Source of the DNA: Bog-366 sp963722555
GTDB lineage: Bacteria; Acidobacteriota; Terriglobia; UBA7540
NCBI GenBank assembly: GCA_963722555.1
Contig: CAVRNQ010000001.1
Span: forward strand, 744,001-808,000
Reading direction: 5' to 3'
DNA length: 64,000 bases
The notes beneath the pieces were generated by a model. It was given only the letters and a program-made list of their open reading frames with translations, ran no database searches and was not told the origin of the DNA. Within the stretch, counting starts at the first letter, position 1. Each line of letters starts with the position of its first letter. Below, one piece after another: positions 46,917-56,066 of the stretch. A program made the translations under genes and the position numbers.

Positions 46917-47213
46917 ATGGCTAAAGCGAAGTCCGTGTTAGAGGAAGCCGTCCGGTTGGGCGCCAAGCATCAAGTCACCATACCGCACCGGATTTCCAAG
47001 GCCTTGCGACTCAAGAAGGGCGATCACATGCTCATGCGCCTGGTGGGACGCCGCGTCGAGATGGTTCCCGCGAGTCTTATTCCCAAAGATCAGCTTTGGT
47101 TCTGGACGCCCGAGTGGCAGAAGAAGGAGCGGGAGGTGGACGAAGCGCTGGCGCGCGGCGACTTCAAGGAAGCCGATTCCGTGGAGGAACTTCTGAGAGA
47201 TCTGAAATCATAG
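46917..47213 (+). CDS. SpoVT/AbrB-like antitoxin of TA pair 2
   Basis: 98 aa from the ATG at 46917 (GGAAGGAGG about 9 nt upstream). The AbrB swapped-hairpin motif is LGAKHQVTIPHRISKALRLK followed by KGDHMLMRLVGRRVEMVPAS. The C-terminal half is a helical, toxin-binding region (EREVDEALARGDFKEADSVE). It pairs with the toxin 46 bp downstream. Confidence 0.75.
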   Translation: MAKAKSVLEEAVRLGAKHQVTIPHRISKALRLKKGDHMLMRLVGRRVEMVPASLIPKDQLWFWTPEWQKKEREVDEALARGDFKEADSVEELLRDLKS

Positions 47214-47259
47214 AGGCTCGTGCCCTCAGTCTTCCACAAACCCAACCGCAGGCAAGCCC

Positions 47260-47523
47260 ATGAAACTCCGGTGGACTCCGCTATTCCGTCGCGACTACGA
47301 GAGCCTCCCACAGGAGGTCCAGTCGCGAGCCGACAAGGCCATTCGGCTTCTTCAAACCAACCCCCGTCACCCCTCCTTACAATCAAAGAAAATGCATGGG
47401 GTCGAAGGTATTTGGGAGGCACGCGTTTCGATTTCTCAGCGGATTACATTTGAACTTGCCGGCGACACACTCATCTTGCGGCGCATCGGTACGCACGACA
47501 TTCTCAGGAAAGAAACAGTTTGA
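47260..47523 (+). CDS. RelE/YafQ-like toxin of TA pair 2
   Basis: 87 aa. KLRWTPLFRRDYESLPQEVQ, HPSLQSKKMHGVEGIWEARV and SISQRITFELAGDTLILRRI, ending THDILRKE, are typical of the RelE/ParE superfamily. Its C-terminal His is in the usual position for the mRNase subgroup. Two TA pairs lie back to back here. Confidence 0.75.
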   Translation: MKLRWTPLFRRDYESLPQEVQSRADKAIRLLQTNPRHPSLQSKKMHGVEGIWEARVSISQRITFELAGDTLILRRIGTHDILRKETV

Positions 47524-47564
47524 GGAAACACTCGACCCCGCAAGACCTGCCTTCCCGGAATACG

Positions 47565-48146
<582 letters not shown>

Positions 48147-48240
48147 AGGGGTCTCCTCTTGGAATGGGGTGTCATTCACTCATCACTCTATATATAGCGA
48201 CGGAAGCGATTGCGCAATGGTTGGAAAGGCGGGGACGGCC

Positions 48241-48330
48241 GCTGTCATCCTGAGCGCTGCGAAGGACCACGGCAGTTCGAGCGGGTTGGTGAAACTACAG
48301 GGGTCCTTCGCTGCGCTCAGGATGACAGCG
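48241..48330. repeat. Family B core repeat, copy 4
   Basis: GCTGTCATCCTGAGCGCTGC and its inverse GCGCTCAGGATGACAGC enclose a short middle. The outer GCTGCGGAAAAAC ends of the complete family B elements are absent. Confidence 0.75.
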
Positions 48331-48371
48331 GACGGGCTCACCGGACATTGGGATACTGCAGCTCTCGAGGG

Positions 48372-49775
48372 TCACGATTCGGTGAAATCGAGCATGGCGG
48401 GGTGCCGGCGGAAGCCGCGCGTCTGGATGGCGTCGTAAACAAACCCCGCGGCGAACCACGAGCCTCCCACAATTTTGGCGGGCAGCGGAAGGCTGAGCCA
48501 GATTCCCAGACAGAAGACGAAGCCTAATCCGGGTACCAGAAAATCGCCCAGGAAGTTGCGTTTGCGCTCCCCTTTCCGGCGGAAATAGAACTCGCGCAGG
48601 GTCGCCAGGTTCACCCCCATGAAGGCCATGAAGGCGCCGAAGTTCAGGCACTCGGCAGCCAGTTCGTAATCCAGCACCAGCGCGCCGGCGAAAGCCAGAA
48701 TGCCGACAATCCAGATGTTGTAGCTGGGGTTGCTGCGCTTGGGGTCGAGGTAGCCGAAAACTTTCCGGGGGAGAACATTGTCGCGGCCCATGCCGAAAAG
48801 CAGCCGCGCTGCGCCCACCTGCCCGGTCAGCCCGCTGCCCAGGTTGGCGAGGATCAGCGTGAAGCCCATCGTCTGGAAAAGCAGCGCGCCGCCCACGCGC
48901 CGGGTGACATCCAGGAACGCGGTTTCGAGGTCCTGGAAGCTGTGCCAGTCGGGCCAGACGCGCTGGGCAAGGTAGATCTGCAGGCCGCTGAAGATTCCGG
49001 TAAAGAGGCAAACCAGCACGGTGGCCAGCAACACGTTGCGCTTGGGATTCTTCACGTCTTCGGCGAGGGTGGTTACGCCGTCAAAACCGATGTAAGTGAG
49101 CGCCGCGAGCGAGGTCGCGGTGGCGATGGCGTGGACGTGGAAAGTCTGGGGGTTGTAAAACGGCAAGGTGGAGAAAAGTCCACCCCAGGCTTGTCCCAGA
49201 AAGAGATAGCGAACCGCCAGCACGATGAATACTCCGATAACCCCGCACATGATGACCAGCAAAATGATATTCGCCCGCGCCGTGGCGCGAATGCCGCGCA
49301 GGTTCAGGAAGGTCATGGTGCCGGCGAAGAGCGCGGCGATGAGGATATAGAGGAGCCGATGGGGAAATCCCGGAATGAGTGGCTCCACCACGCGCTGCAC
49401 GGTCAGGGTGCCGTAGATTGTGCAGATGAGCGGGACGATGAGATAATCCAGAAACATCGCCCAGCCAGCCAGAAACCCCAGGTGAGGGTTCAGTCCCCGG
49501 CCCACGTAGTTGTAAGCAGAACCCGCGGAAGGATACAGCGCCGCCATGCGCCCGTAACTGAACGCCGTGAGCATCATGGCCACCATGGCGATGAGGATGG
49601 TGGTGACGGTGTGGCCGTCGGAGAGTTTCTGGGCGATGCCAAACAGCGGCACGGCCGCGATCGGCATGATGAGGATGATGCCGTAGAAAATCAAGTCCCA
49701 CAAGGAGAGCACGCGGCGTAAGCGCGGCTGCGCCGAAGCATTATTCGCCAGGACCGGCGTGGTTCCGTCACCCAT
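48372..49775 (-). CDS. APC-family amino acid permease
   Basis: 467 aa with about 12 transmembrane segments. The amino acid-polyamine-organocation motifs are LSLWDLIFYGIILIMPIAAV at the start, SYGRMAALYPSAGSAYNYVG, and TYIGFDGVTTLAEDVKNPKR. It imports an amino acid or related compound; specificity is not evident. It converges with a family B repeat at its 3' end and lies 400 bp from trpS. Confidence 0.85.
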   Translation of the reverse strand: MGDGTTPVLANNASAQPRLRRVLSLWDLIFYGIILIMPIAAVPLFGIAQKLSDGHTVTTILIAMVAMMLTAFSYGRMAALYPSAGSAYNYVGRGLNPHLGFLAGWAMFLDYLIVPLICTIYGTLTVQRVVEPLIPGFPHRLLYILIAALFAGTMTFLNLRGIRATARANIILLVIMCGVIGVFIVLAVRYLFLGQAWGGLFSTLPFYNPQTFHVHAIATATSLAALTYIGFDGVTTLAEDVKNPKRNVLLATVLVCLFTGIFSGLQIYLAQRVWPDWHSFQDLETAFLDVTRRVGGALLFQTMGFTLILANLGSGLTGQVGAARLLFGMGRDNVLPRKVFGYLDPKRSNPSYNIWIVGILAFAGALVLDYELAAECLNFGAFMAFMGVNLATLREFYFRRKGERKRNFLGDFLVPGLGFVFCLGIWLSLPLPAKIVGGSWFAAGFVYDAIQTRGFRRHPAMLDFTES

Positions 49776-50180
49776 AGAGATTGGCTATCCTCTCTGTCGC
49801 ACCGGTTGAGCCAGCAGCGTCTCCAAAAAGTGCGTCAGTATCTCATGAGTTTCTCGGACGCGTAAACGGCAATTTCCGGCCGCCCCAAGCGCAGTCATTC
49901 CCGCGAAGCTTGTCCCCGCGACGGCGGGGAGCGGGAATCTACTCCGCCAGCCCTTGGAAATGTGTGGTTGAGGGACTGGATTCCCGCTTTCGCGGGAATG
50001 ACTGGCGTCTCGAAAGGGGTCCCGCCTCATATGACACCAGCACCCACGGCGCGCATAACTTCGCGTTTCATGGGGAGCTATGTTACGATGCGAGCTTAGC
50101 AAAATTTCGGCGGTTTGTGAGCCGGGGAGGCCCCTGCGGGGTCTCCGGAAACCTTCCGCGGAATATCGAAGGCGATCTCT
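49776..50180. other. Upstream region of trpS with REP palindromes
   Basis: It includes two REP-type palindromes: CATTCCCGCGAAGC with its inverse near 49888-49938, and 49980-49999. No gene, T-box or attenuator recognised. Confidence 0.5.
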
Positions 50181-51383
50181 GTGAGCCCAGCAACTTTCGA
50201 ACGCCCGCGCATCCTGAGCGGTATGCGCCCCACGGGCAGGCTGCATCTCGGCAACTTAGTCGGCGCTCTGCAGAATTGGGTGAGGCTGCAGGAAGAGTAC
50301 GACAGCTTCCACTTCGTCGCCGATTGGCACATGCTGACGACGGAATACGCGGACACCAGCGAGTTGAAAGAAAACACCTGGCAGATGGTGGCAGACTGGC
50401 TGGCCGCGGGACTTGATCCCACCAAGGCCACGTTCTTCATCCAGTCGCGCCTGCCCGAGCACGCGGAACTGCATCTCCTGTTTTCCATGATTACACCGCT
50501 GGGTTGGCTGGAGCGCGTGCCCTCGTACAAGGAGCAACTCGAAAACATCAAGGATCGCGATCTGCACACTTACGGTTTTCTCGGCTATCCGCTGCTCCAG
50601 GCCGCAGACATCTTGATGTACAAGGCCAACGCCGTGCCCGTGGGCGAAGACCAGGTGCCACACGTGGAGCTGACACGCGAAGTGGCACGGCGGTTCAACC
50701 TAGCATTTGGTGAGGTCGTCCTAAACGGAGAGGGGGATTACTTACCGGACCACCCCTATTGGATCGGGCTGGCGACGAGCACGGGTCCGGGTGCAGAGGC
50801 TACGGGAGTGCTGTCCGCTGTGGACAAACCCGCGGCGATCAAGAAAGCATTTCGCCGGACTCTCTTGGACACGCGAGCGGGCTATCTCAACCGGGGTCTC
50901 GGGAGGGTGCGCGAAATCTTCCCCGAACCCGACGCCCTGCTCACCTCCGCCCCACGGTTGCCTGGAACCGATGGCCGCAAGATGTCAAAGAGTTACGGCA
51001 ATGCGATTTTTCTGACCGACGCGCCAGAAGTGGTTTCGAAGAAGCTGGCCGGGTACATGACGGACCCGGCGCGAAAGCGGCGCACCGACCCTGGCGATCC
51101 GGACGTTTGCCCCGTCTTCGACCTGCACAAGATTTTCTCTGCTCAGGAGACGATCGAACGGGTGAACCGCGAGTGCCGGACGGCGGAGATCGGCTGCGTG
51201 GACTGCAAGAAGCTTGCGGCCGGACATCTGAACGCCTTTCTCGCCCCGATTCAGGAACGGCGAAAGCCCTACGAGCAGAACCCGCAAAGAGTGTGGGACG
51301 TGCTGGAGGAAGGAACCGCCAAAGCCCGCGTCGTAGCGCAGGCCACCATGGCCGAAGTGCGTGCCGCGGTGAAGCTGACTTAG
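50181..51383 (+). CDS. trpS: Tryptophanyl-tRNA synthetase
   Basis: 400 aa with a GTG start. Class I signatures: HIGH-type SGMRPTGRLHLGNLVGALQN and KMSKS in GRKMSKSYGNAIFL. DWHMLTTEYAD and SAVDKPAAIKKAFRRT fit TrpRS and not TyrRS. It is somewhat longer than the common 330-350 aa. Its stop at 51383 is directly followed by the scpA start. Confidence 0.92.
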   Translation: MSPATFERPRILSGMRPTGRLHLGNLVGALQNWVRLQEEYDSFHFVADWHMLTTEYADTSELKENTWQMVADWLAAGLDPTKATFFIQSRLPEHAELHLLFSMITPLGWLERVPSYKEQLENIKDRDLHTYGFLGYPLLQAADILMYKANAVPVGEDQVPHVELTREVARRFNLAFGEVVLNGEGDYLPDHPYWIGLATSTGPGAEATGVLSAVDKPAAIKKAFRRTLLDTRAGYLNRGLGRVREIFPEPDALLTSAPRLPGTDGRKMSKSYGNAIFLTDAPEVVSKKLAGYMTDPARKRRTDPGDPDVCPVFDLHKIFSAQETIERVNRECRTAEIGCVDCKKLAAGHLNAFLAPIQERRKPYEQNPQRVWDVLEEGTAKARVVAQATMAEVRAAVKLT

Positions 51384-52274
51384 ATGACCGACGAACCTCG
51401 CGGGCCGAATCCGGAAACGCCTGGAGCGGGAGCGCCAGGCGACCCAGCCGCCCCGGTGGCCAAGCGGGTGTCACACCTGGCGGCGCCCCCTCCGCCCTTG
51501 AAGCTCGCAGCTTACGAAGGCCCGCTGGATCTGCTGCTCGACCTGATCCGCAAGCAGCAGATTAATATTTGCGACATCCCCATCGCCAAGATCACCCAGC
51601 AATACCTGGATTACCTGCATATGATGGAGGAATTGAACATCGATATGGCCGGCGAGTTCATCTTCATGGCCGCCACGCTGATTCACATCAAGTCGCGCTT
51701 GCTGTTGCCTCGCGATCCGACCGCACCTCCCGAGGAGCAGGAAGACCCGCGGGCGGAGCTGGTGCACCGGCTGCTTGAACACGAGCAGTTCAAAAACGCC
51801 GCGGAGATGCTCAACTCGAAACGGCTGGTGGAAGACGCCATGTGGTCGCAAGCGGGCCTGGGGGAGTTTGCCGAGGCCGAGGACGAGCCCGGCCTGGCGG
51901 TTTCGGTGTTCGACCTGATTTCGGTGTTTCGCGAAATCCTGGAGCGCGCCAAGAAGCGGCCGCAGCTCCAGATCAACCGGGAGGAAGTCAGCGTGGCGCA
52001 GATGGTCGAGCACGTAAAGCGGCTTCTGCATGCCAGCCCGGGCCCCGTGCGGCTGGAGGACTTGGTCGGCGACTACTCCTGGCGGCGGGCGCTGATCGCC
52101 TTGTTCCTGGCGCTCCTGGAGCTCGTGCGGTTGCGCGCGGTGCTACTCCGGCAGATGGACCTGTTCGCCCCCATCACCGTCGCGAAGAGCCGCAGGTTCG
52201 ACGAGGTTCTGGCCGCCACCACCACGGAGGACCTTGCGGCCGGATTGGATGAAAGTGTAAAGGATAAAGTTTAA
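51384..52274 (+). CDS. scpA: Segregation and condensation protein A
   Basis: 296 aa. ScpA (kleisin) with LAAYEGPLDLLLDLIRKQQI, NICDIPIAKITQQYLDYLHM and IKSRLLLPRD. It bridges SMC heads in the condensin complex with ScpB. The last codons (VKDKV and stop) come from an AAAGGATAAAG palindromic repeat. No gap to trpS. Confidence 0.92.
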   Translation: MTDEPRGPNPETPGAGAPGDPAAPVAKRVSHLAAPPPPLKLAAYEGPLDLLLDLIRKQQINICDIPIAKITQQYLDYLHMMEELNIDMAGEFIFMAATLIHIKSRLLLPRDPTAPPEEQEDPRAELVHRLLEHEQFKNAAEMLNSKRLVEDAMWSQAGLGEFAEAEDEPGLAVSVFDLISVFREILERAKKRPQLQINREEVSVAQMVEHVKRLLHASPGPVRLEDLVGDYSWRRALIALFLALLELVRLRAVLLRQMDLFAPITVAKSRRFDEVLAATTTEDLAAGLDESVKDKV

Positions 52275-52306
52275 AGGGTAACTCTTTATCCTTTACCCTT
52301 TAGAAC
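52252..52306. repeat. Heptamer-like palindromic repeat at the scpA end
   Basis: AAAGTGTAAAGGATAAAG, then TTTAAAGGGTAACTCTTTATCC and TTTACCCTTTAG on the other arm. The GGATAAAG and CTTTATCC arms are inverted. Related AAAGGGTAAAGG and CCCTTTACCC runs occur at 54127-54160 and 54282-54320. Confidence 0.65.
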
Positions 52307-52321
52307 TTCAACATCGCATTT

Positions 52322-53170
52322 ATGCTGAATGACGACATTCTCAAGGCCCTCATCGAGGGCATCATCTACGTGGCGCCGGAACCGGTCACGCTCGAGGCCA
52401 TCCTGAAGACCCTGGAAGGCGAGGAGCGCGAGCGGGTCAAGGCCAAGCTGGACGAACTCACCGCCGACTACGAGCAGAACCAGCACGGGATTCAGATCCG
52501 GCAGGTGGCGAGTGGTTACAAGTTCTCCACCAAGGCCGAGCACCACGAGGTCCTGCGGAAGTATGTGAAGAGCCTGAAGCCGCCGCTCCGGCTCTCCAAG
52601 CCGGCGCTCGAAACCCTGGCGGTGATTGCCTATCGGCAGCCGGTGACGCTGCCCGAAATCGAGGAGATTCGCGGAGTGGATTCCGGCGGCGTAATCCACA
52701 CCTTGCTGGAAAGAAAGCTGGTCGTGACGGCGGGGCGGAAAACCGCGGTGGGACGGCCCATCCTCTATCGCACCTCGCGGGATTTCCTGGTGCACTTCGG
52801 GTTGAAAGATGTGGGCGAGCTGCCCAGCCTGAAGGAATTCGAGGAGCTGGCCAAGCGCGCGCTGGGCTCCGAGTGGACCGCGGAGGAAACGCCGGCAGCG
52901 GGAGCCGAACCCGCACCGGCAGCAAGTGGAGAGGGCGGCGCTGCGCCGGACGAGGAAGCGGCCGCGCCGGCAGGGGAAGCCGCAACGCCCAACGCGCCTG
53001 AGCCCAAAGAACAGGTGGGTGCGGCAACGTTAGAGGTAAGCCCACCCCTCGCCGCCGAGGAAGCCGGAATGGGGGAGGGCCAGGAAGCCGCCGCGCCCGT
53101 CCCGGAAGCGCCAACGCTTGAGCCCGAGGCAGCGCCGCCCTCCGAGGAGGAGCCCTCCGCGAGCGGTTAG
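52322..53170 (+). CDS. scpB: Segregation and condensation protein B
   Basis: 282 aa. The two winged-helix domains (residues about 1-170) contain ALIEGIIYVAPEPVTLEAIL, TLAVIAYRQPVTLPEIEEIRG, RPILYRTSRDFLVHFGLK. The remaining 100 residues are an Ala/Pro/Glu-rich, low-complexity tail that is longer than usual. Works with ScpA and SMC. Confidence 0.92.
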   Translation: MLNDDILKALIEGIIYVAPEPVTLEAILKTLEGEERERVKAKLDELTADYEQNQHGIQIRQVASGYKFSTKAEHHEVLRKYVKSLKPPLRLSKPALETLAVIAYRQPVTLPEIEEIRGVDSGGVIHTLLERKLVVTAGRKTAVGRPILYRTSRDFLVHFGLKDVGELPSLKEFEELAKRALGSEWTAEETPAAGAEPAPAASGEGGAAPDEEAAAPAGEAATPNAPEPKEQVGAATLEVSPPLAAEEAGMGEGQEAAAPVPEAPTLEPEAAPPSEEEPSASG

Positions 53171-53207
53171 AGTTTGATCCTGGAGGGGCCGGAAGGGCGG
53201 GGCTTCA

Positions 53208-53348
53208 CAGGCTGCGGAAAAACGCTCCGATGCTGTCATCCTGAGCGAAGCGAAGGACCCCTGTATTTGAATTCTCAAGCAAATACAGAGGTCCTTCGTC
53301 GGCTTCGCCTCCTCAGGATGACAGTGCGAGGGGTTTTTCCGCAGCCTG
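53208..53348. repeat. Family B composite palindrome, copy 3
   Basis: Left CAGGCTGCGGAAAAACGC, right GTTTTTCCGCAGCCTG, with the inner inverted TGTCATCCTGAGCGAAGCGA cores. A family D end (53371-53391) follows. Confidence 0.8.
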
Positions 53349-53370
53349 CGAAGCCCTGCCTGTCCAGTTC

Positions 53371-53391
53371 CGTGGTGGGAAATCCGGTTAG
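53371..53391. repeat. Family D end fragment
   Basis: CGTGGTGGGAAATCCGGTTA and G, like the right end at 24285-24306. It lies directly after the family B element, as at 24303. Confidence 0.55.
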
Positions 53392-53408
53392 GGTCACCTT
53401 TCACGCCT

Positions 53409-54131
53409 ATGCAACAACGCCTTCAGAAGATCATTGCGGATGCCGGCATCACCTCGCGGCGCAAGGCTGAACAGATGATTCTGGAAGGCCGCGTCAGCGT
53501 GAACGGCAAGACCGTTACGAAGCTTGGGGCGAAGGCCGACCCCGAGAGCGACCACATCCGCGTGGACGGCCGTTTGCTCCGTCCTGTCACCGAGCATGTC
53601 TACCTGCTGCTCAATAAGCCCGTCGGTTACGTTTCCACAGTCAGCGACCCCGAGCACCGGCCCACGGTGATCTCGCTGGCGAAGGGGATCAAGCAGCGCG
53701 TTTACCCGGTCGGACGCCTCGACTATCACTCTTCCGGCTTGTTGATTCTGACCAACGATGGCGAGCTGGCGAACTTTCTGATGGCGCCGGCGTCGGCCGT
53801 GCCCAGGACCTATCAGGTAAAACTCGAGGGCCAACCCGCGCCTGCCGAGATCGCCCGCCTCGAAAGCGGCATCGCGCTGGACGGACGGCGGACCGCGCCC
53901 TGTCAAATCCGCCCCCTGGCGCAGCGCGACAAACCCTGGTATGAGGTTACGCTGGTCGAGGGCCGTTACCACCAGGTCCGTCGCATGTTTGAGCGCATCG
54001 GGCAGCCGGTGGTAAAGTTAAAGCGCGTCCGGATCGCGTTCCTGACCGACGCGGGCCTCGCGCCGGGCAAGTTCCGCCACCTGACGCGCGCTGAAGTGGA
54101 GCGGTTAAAGCACTGGAAGGGGGCGAGATGA
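53409..54131 (+). CDS. rluB: 23S rRNA pseudouridine synthase, RluB family
   Basis: 240 aa. An S4 RNA-binding domain (QRLQKIIADAGITSRRKAEQ and GRVSVNGKTVTKLG) precedes the catalytic domain with Asp in VGRLDYHSSGLLILTNDG. The family includes RluB/E/F and RsuA; RluB is the best fit by neighbours (scpAB). The stop lies against a heptamer repeat. Confidence 0.88.
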   Translation: MQQRLQKIIADAGITSRRKAEQMILEGRVSVNGKTVTKLGAKADPESDHIRVDGRLLRPVTEHVYLLLNKPVGYVSTVSDPEHRPTVISLAKGIKQRVYPVGRLDYHSSGLLILTNDGELANFLMAPASAVPRTYQVKLEGQPAPAEIARLESGIALDGRRTAPCQIRPLAQRDKPWYEVTLVEGRYHQVRRMFERIGQPVVKLKRVRIAFLTDAGLAPGKFRHLTRAEVERLKHWKGAR

Positions 54132-54335
54132 AGGGTAAAGGATGAAGGGTAAAGGCTAAGTTGACCACACTACATACTGCGCGAAATCTGGTCTGGGCGG
54201 CTCCCGCAGAGCCCAACTCGGCGCGCGCCGTGAATAATTGAAAGCATTATTTACGAGACCTAACTCAGAAACGTTTGGCAATTACCCTTTACCCTTCACC
54301 CTTTACACTTTACACTTTTGAGTCACAATCCATGC
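54120..54335. repeat. Heptamer repeat region between rluB and hisC
   Basis: GATGAAGGGTAAAGGATGAA plus AGGGTAAAGG at the left and TTACCCTTTACCCTTCACCC plus TTTACACTTTACACTTTTG at the right make an imperfect long palindrome about 150 bp apart. The units are near 7 bp (CCCTTTA). Confidence 0.65.
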
Positions 54336-55447
54336 CGCGATCTTCCGTTTACGATATCCTGCCGCCCTGGTCGAGCCGGATTCGACCCTACCCGCCGGGC
54401 AAACCCATTGAGGAAGTCGAGCGTGAGCTGGGCCGCACGGCGATCAAGCTGGCCTCGAACGAAAACCCGCTGGGGCCTTCCCCCAAGGCCCAAGAGGCCA
54501 TCCGTAACTATTTAGAGCATATTCATATTTACCCTGATGGAGGCGGATATTACCTGAGGAAGAGACTGGCGGAAATCCAGGGCCTCTCCTCGGACCAGAT
54601 CATTCTGGGCGCCGGGTCCACCGACCTGATCGAGCTCGTGGCGAAGACGTTCCTTTCCGGCGCCGATGAGGCCCTCACCTCCGAATCGGCGTTCTATATG
54701 TACCGGCTGGCCATCGAAGACATGGGCGCAGGGCTGGTGCAGGTGCCGATGCGCGATCTGACCTTCGACCTTCCCGCCATCGCCCACGCCGTCACCGCGC
54801 GCACCAAGGTGGTCTATCTCGGCAATCCCAACAACCCCACGGGCACGATGTTCACCGCCGAGGAACTCGACCGTTTCCTCGCGGCGATTCCCGCGCGCAT
54901 CCTGGTGGTGCTGGACGAGGCCTATTTTGAATACGTCGAGCGCCCGGATTATTCCCACTCGATTGATGCTGTGCGGGCGGGCAAGAACCTCCTGGTGCTG
55001 CGGACCTTTTCCAAGGTGCATGGCTTGGCGGGAATGCGGCTGGGGTACGGGATGGGACACCCGGAGCTGATCGAATGCCTGCAGCGCATCCGCTCGCCCT
55101 TTAACGCCTCCAGCCTGGCGCAGGTGGCCGGCCTGGCGGCGCTGGATGACCGCGAGCACATCGCGCGGTCGGTGGAAAATAATCGCCGGGAGATGAAATT
55201 CCTGACCGGAGAGTTGACGCTCCTGGGGGTGCGGTACACACCTTCCGTGGGGAATTTCCTGCTCATCGATACGGGACGCGATTGCGAGGAGGATTTTATC
55301 CGCTTGCTGCACGAAGGCGTGATTGTGCGGCCGATGAAGCTTTACAACTTCCCCACTTGCCTGCGCGTGACGGTGGGAGTTCACGAGGAAAACGAACAGT
55401 TCCTGGAAGCATTGCACCGAGTGCTTGCGTCTCCGGTGAAGAAATAG
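54332..55447 (+). CDS. hisC: Histidinol-phosphate aminotransferase
   Basis: 371 aa from the ATG at 54332 (the open frame begins earlier inside a repeat). PLP-type class II: KLASNENPLGPSPKAQEAIR, GAGSTDLIELVAKTFL, NPNNPTGTMF, YFEYVERPDYS, the PLP Lys in RTFSKVHGLAGMRLGYGM. It makes histidinol phosphate in histidine synthesis. No other his gene is in the window. Confidence 0.9.
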   Translation: MPRSSVYDILPPWSSRIRPYPPGKPIEEVERELGRTAIKLASNENPLGPSPKAQEAIRNYLEHIHIYPDGGGYYLRKRLAEIQGLSSDQIILGAGSTDLIELVAKTFLSGADEALTSESAFYMYRLAIEDMGAGLVQVPMRDLTFDLPAIAHAVTARTKVVYLGNPNNPTGTMFTAEELDRFLAAIPARILVVLDEAYFEYVERPDYSHSIDAVRAGKNLLVLRTFSKVHGLAGMRLGYGMGHPELIECLQRIRSPFNASSLAQVAGLAALDDREHIARSVENNRREMKFLTGELTLLGVRYTPSVGNFLLIDTGRDCEEDFIRLLHEGVIVRPMKLYNFPTCLRVTVGVHEENEQFLEALHRVLASPVKK

Positions 55448-55469
55448 TACCGATTTCGGAGGAGGAGGC

Positions 55470-55580
55470 AGAAGTTAGAAGCTAGAAGTCAGAAGCTAGA
55501 AGTTAGAATCAGCGCTGGCCTTACGCTGGCGGCTTCTACCTTCTAGATTCTAACTTCTAGCTCCTAGCTTCTCACTCCTG
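55470..55580. repeat. Octamer-like inverted repeat array
   Basis: Runs of AGAAGTTAGAAGCTAGAAGT on the left and TTCTAACTTCTAGCTCCTAG on the right, about 40 bp apart, form a large palindrome between hisC and the next gene. Confidence 0.75.
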
Positions 55581-55588
55581 AGTGATCT

Positions 55589-55999
55589 ATGTCCGACGCC
55601 ATCAGGGAAATTCTTGAGAATTCGAAGACGCTGGCCGTGGTAGGCCTGTCGTCGAAAGTGGCGCGCCCCAGCCACGGCGTGAGCGCCTACATGCAGAGGA
55701 ATGGGTACCGGATCATCCCCGTGAACCCGCAAGAGCAAACCGTGCTGGGCGAGAAGGCCTATGCGTCACTCGACGAGGTCCCCGAGCCTTTCGATGTGGT
55801 CGTGATCTTCCGCCGCCCGGAATTCGTTCCGGAGGTCGTGGAGGCCGCCATCCGCAAGCAGGCCAAAGTGGTCTGGATGCAGGAAGGGGTCATCCACGAG
55901 CAGGCCGCCGAACGCGCCCGCGCCGCCGGCCTCACCGTGGTCATGGACCGCTGCATCCTGAAAGAGCACGCCAAACGGTTTGTCACCGAGAGAATCTAA
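55589..55999 (+). CDS. CoA-binding domain protein, YccU-like
   Basis: 136 aa. The Rossmann-type CoA-binding fold: LAVVGLSSKVARPSHGVSAY, YRIIPVNPQEQTVLGEKAY, PFDVVVIFRRPEFVPEVVEA, KVVWMQEGVIHEQAAERARA, MDRCILKEHAKRF. Family members bind CoA; the exact role is not settled. Confidence 0.85.
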   Translation: MSDAIREILENSKTLAVVGLSSKVARPSHGVSAYMQRNGYRIIPVNPQEQTVLGEKAYASLDEVPEPFDVVVIFRRPEFVPEVVEAAIRKQAKVVWMQEGVIHEQAAERARAAGLTVVMDRCILKEHAKRFVTERI

Positions 56000-56066
56000 G
56001 GGTCAATACCGTGTGGCCGCGCTCGAAGCGCTGGCTCACCTCTGTGCGGATTTCTCCTTCAATTCC

